DNA from: Cocos nucifera
Lineage: Eukaryota > Streptophyta > Magnoliopsida > Arecales > Arecaceae
Assembly (NCBI GenBank): GCA_006176705.1
Contig: QRFJ01000054.1
Location: 1,784,945 to 1,848,944, forward strand
DNA: 64,000 nt
Direction of reading: 5' to 3'
A program made the position numbers and the translations under genes. The stretch's first letter is position 1. The number at the start of each line of letters is the position of its first letter. Under the pieces are notes generated by a model, which did not search any database, was not told the DNA's origin, and saw nothing but the letters and a program-made list of their open reading frames with translations. Below are positions 60,757 to 64,000 of the stretch, piece after piece.

Positions 60757-63700
60757 ATGTCTCTGCTCTCAGGTCTCCTCAACCTCAACCTCTCCGACTG
60801 CACGGAGAAGGTCATCGCCGAATACATCTGGTTTGCCCTCCCTCTCCAATCTCTGCCTCTTCTCCTATGTTTCTCTTTTTCTCTCCCTCGTCTGGTCTTC
60901 TTCCTGATTGTTTTCTTTCGGATGGTGCTCTGTTGTTGCTTTCTATTATTGCACTTTGTTTTGCTATGATCTCTAATAAAAGGCACCGATATTCGCGATG
61001 GTTTTCCTCCATTTTGATCTGTTATATTATCTCCTCTTTTGCGTTTTCTCTATTGGATGATTCTTACTTTACTTATAATTGAATTTTGTTTGCTAAAAAT
61101 TTGTTAGGTAGTAGGTAAGAAATCAGGTTTGGTTCATCCCCTCCCTGCTCTCCGTTCTGTTATACTCTGTTTTGATCTCTTCTCTTTTGATTCTCGGGGT
61201 AATGTGCTGTCACACTGATTTTTACGTTTTGTCTTGGCATAGATTTCTAGTAAATTGATGTGGACTTCAAGTTTGGTTCATCCCCTCCTTGGCCTGTTCT
61301 CGTGATCCCCTGTTTTTTATTTTCTTCTCTTACTCTCTTTTGAGTTCCATATTTTTAAGCTCTGTTGGGTAGAATTCACCACTCTAACAGAGTGATCGAC
61401 TGCTCAATTTTCCTCGGTCAGCGTGTTATATTTAATCTAGCTAATATTATATCCAACAGGGTTGGAGGATCTGGTATGGACATCCGAAGCAAAGCAAGGG
61501 TATATCCTTAAAATTTATTCAACTTTAAATTTTTATCGCTCAATATATATAATTTTAATTTTTTGTTTGACAGACGCTCTCAGGGCCCGTCAGTGATCCT
61601 AGAAAGCTTCCAAAGTGGAATTACGATGGTTCGAGCACGGGTCAAGCTCCCGGAGAAGACAGTGAAGTAATTCTATAGTGCGTTCCCCTATTCCTCCTCA
61701 TTATTTTTGTGGTTCTTCATTTGTTTCGGTGTTTATATCCTCTCTGCATTTGTACTAATTTTGTCGATGTGTTCTCGTAGTCCTCAAGCCGTTTTCAAGG
61801 ACCCTTTCAGGCGGGGGAACAACATTCTTGTAAGAATTATTTTATTTTTATATTGATCTACTTGCAAATTATGGTTATCATTAATCTTGTTTCTGTTGAA
61901 CTTTAAGCGTGTTGTATGATATGAATTTTATGGTTATAAGCTATTTGGATTCTTTTTAGATAATTTTCTTTCTTTTATTTAGATCATTATTTCCCTTTCT
62001 AATAAGTAGGTCATGTGTGATTGTTACACACCTGCCGGCGAGCCGATTCCCACCAACAAAAGATACAATGCTGCTAAGATATTCGGCCACCCTGATGTTG
62101 CTGCCGAAGAACCTTGGTATCACTTTCATGTCTTCTTACTGTTTGTGCTGTTTAATTATCTTTAACCCTTCCTTCTTTTCTGATGTTTTTGTATTTTATG
62201 TTAATGGGCTGCTTCTCTTTTTGTTCCTCTCCTTTAACTGGTACAGGTATGGAATAGAGCAGGAGTATACTCTTCTTCAGAAAGATGTGAGATGGCCTAT
62301 TGGGTGGCCTGTTGGAGGCTATCCTGGTCCTCAGGTAATTATTTTCTACCAACTTGTGGTGAATCATTCAACTTTCTTATTTTAATGTTGCTTTTCATCC
62401 TTTCATGGTTTTTGTCGATGCTTGATACATGTATGTTCTGCTGTTCTCTTAGAGAATTAGTAGAATCTTATCGATGCCTTGTGCATTTCTTTCCTTTGCA
62501 CATTAGAATTTATTGAGTGCTACTAAGAGGAGAATGAAAAAAATTGTATGCTAAGCACTTCTATTCTATGACTCTTTTGTTTTGTTGTCAAATTTTTGAT
62601 GTTCACGTCGTCATGTTGAAGCTTGTTATTTCTGGTTATCTTTATCATCGGCATGGTAGCTACTTCTGAATTGCTTATTAATTTTTTTCCGTGCCATGTA
62701 TAACGGACAGGAGTCAGAAGGTATTATTTGAATTTTTTTGACTCTGTATGAGCATCCAAGATCTTTCCAGCGAATAAATACATGCCTACGGGTCCTCACA
62801 CTATGTTTTTCGAATTTTCTTTTATTTGCTGATGTTATATATCTTGCAGTGGCTTTTTTTAGTTCTTAATTTGCTGATGTCAACATGTGCTTTAGATTTT
62901 AACATTGTTCTCATCATTATTGAATGTATGGATAAGTTTTTTTCACTTGATGCTTTCTCCTTGCACCAAAGGAGAGGATCATATAGAGAGTGTTTCTTTG
63001 ATATATATGCTTAACCTCATCAACTTGTACTAATGAATATGGATTTGTATCAGGGTCCATATTATTGTGGTATTGGTGCAGACAAATCTTTCGGGCGTGA
63101 CGTGGTTGATTCCCATTACAAATCCTGTCTTTATGCAGGGATCAGCATAAGCGGTATCAATGGAGAAGTCATGCCGGGACAGGTAAGATTTTTGATATTT
63201 TCTTTCACGCTCTTCGGTTGGAAAAGCTTATCTTTAGTCATCATTCGACATCGTTAATTTCTGGACATTGTTATCCGAACAGTGGGAATTTCAAGTTGGT
63301 CCTGCTGTTGGCATCTCTTCTGCCGATCAATTATGGGTTGCTCGCTACATACTGGAGGTATACACACACACGCAGGGCATCTCATATGAATGAGGGACAG
63401 GCATATGCTAGTTTTGATTCCATAGAACCTATAGCTAGCTATCCATCTAGTTACCAAACTTCTAATAGCATATTGCTTCTTTGATGTAAACAGCGGATCA
63501 CTGAAATTGCGGGCGTGGTGCTCTCCTTTGATCCAAAGCCAATTCAGGTAAGATTGGCTTTCTTCCTTTCTTTGCCGGATCTTGTTCTTTTGACTTTGCT
63601 TTTGTATTTTTTGTTCTCCAGAGATTGAGAAAAGGAATCTTGTAGAAATAAACAAAAGTTCTTCCATTTTACATCATCGTCATGGTGCTATTCTGATGTT

Positions 63701-64000
63701 TTAATTGCTTCTTGAATGCGTGGTGCTACCAGGGTGATTGGAATGGTGCTGGTGCTCACACAAATTACAGGTAATACAATTCACAGTGGAGGATGCCCAC
63801 TTCAGTTGTTTTTAAAGGTAATACAATTCCATATCTGAAGGTTATGCTGATGTATTCTCTCATCTTGTCTGTGGCTGTCAGCACCAAGTCCATGAGAAGT
63901 GATGGTGGGTATGAAGTCATAGAGAAGGCAATTGAAAAGCTTGGCTTGAGGCACAAGGAGCACATTGCTGCCTACGGAGAAGGTAATGAGCGCCGGCTCA
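60757..64000 (+). CDS. GS1: Cytosolic glutamine synthetase (GS1), 5' eleven exons, partial
   Basis: ATP-dependent ligation of ammonium to glutamate, the central step of nitrogen assimilation and remobilisation. Exons: 60757-60830, 61460-61499, 61574-61677, 61781-61829, 62010-62116, 62247-62334, 63054-63182, 63283-63357, 63494-63547, 63733-63770, 63882-64000 (cut by the edge). All junctions are GT-AG and in frame, giving about 292 of the usual 356 residues. The start MSLLSGLLNLNLSD lacks a transit peptide, so the enzyme is GS1 and not the plastid form. Seen: WNYDGSSTGQAP (53-64), CDCYTPAGEPIPTN (from 92), metal ligands Glu129 and Glu131 in GIEQEY, Glu192 (NGEVMPG), Glu199 (WEFQVGPA) and His249 in GDWNGAGAHTNYS, matching known plant GS1 numbering. 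No defect seen. Several GS1 copies are usual in plants; the isoform is not assigned. Confidence 0.97.

Noticed and set aside
60732..61082. Alternative plus-strand frames overlapping GS1 exon 1 and intron 1
   Set aside because: The GS1 frame starting at 60757 gives the conserved N-terminus and splices correctly to exon 2; the others run into intron sequence.

Overview
This window is plant nuclear DNA. Three intron-rich genes with GT-AG introns and plant-like proteins flank or surround a roughly 26 kb block of nested LTR retrotransposons. The element mix (Au SINE, Tourist-like MITE, Ty1/copia, Tat-like and Athila-like Ty3/gypsy) and the gene sequences suggest a monocot, possibly a palm. That placement is an impression, not a demonstrated result.

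Left edge (1-3708, minus strand): the 5' half of a plant LpxC homologue (UDP-3-O-acyl-GlcNAc deacetylase). Four homology-supported exons are visible and the gene runs off the left edge. Its start codon is unusual: the conserved frame has no in-frame ATG before the conserved domain, and a tiny first exon is the likeliest solution.

Transposon block (about 3880-29742): everything here lies on the minus strand. An old, heavily mutated copia element (coding remnants 4529-9778) carries a solo LTR (6597-7842) inside its integrase. Just upstream of its gag sits a complete non-autonomous gypsy element E1 (10128-15279, TSD TCAGG). A second member of the same family, E2 (15919-29737, TSD ATATC), follows. 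Its gag is split by an Athila-like gag-protease element (19576-27809, TSD CTTCT) that has three LTRs, one truncated. E1 and E2 have the layout of TR-GAG or LARD elements: LTRs, a gag remnant and a large tandem array between gag and the polypurine tract, with no pol. The array has two unit types in the same order in both copies, but in different proportions.

Middle (33937-52570, plus strand): a complete VAC14 homologue, 20 coding exons and 717 codons, joined in frame at every junction. Its long introns hold an Au SINE, a Tourist-like MITE, another inverted-repeat element, a copia LTR fragment and long TA and CT microsatellites. VAC14 is the scaffold of the Fab1/PIKfyve-Fig4 complex that controls PI(3,5)P2.

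Right (52571-64000): about 8 kb of gene-poor sequence with weak coding-like remnants and a strong G-quadruplex motif, then a TATA box and the first eleven exons of a cytosolic glutamine synthetase (GS1) cut by the right edge. The three genes are not functionally linked. I saw no bacterial-type system. The most unusual features are the structure of the E1/E2 retrotransposon family, the three-LTR Athila-like element and the missing ATG of LpxC.
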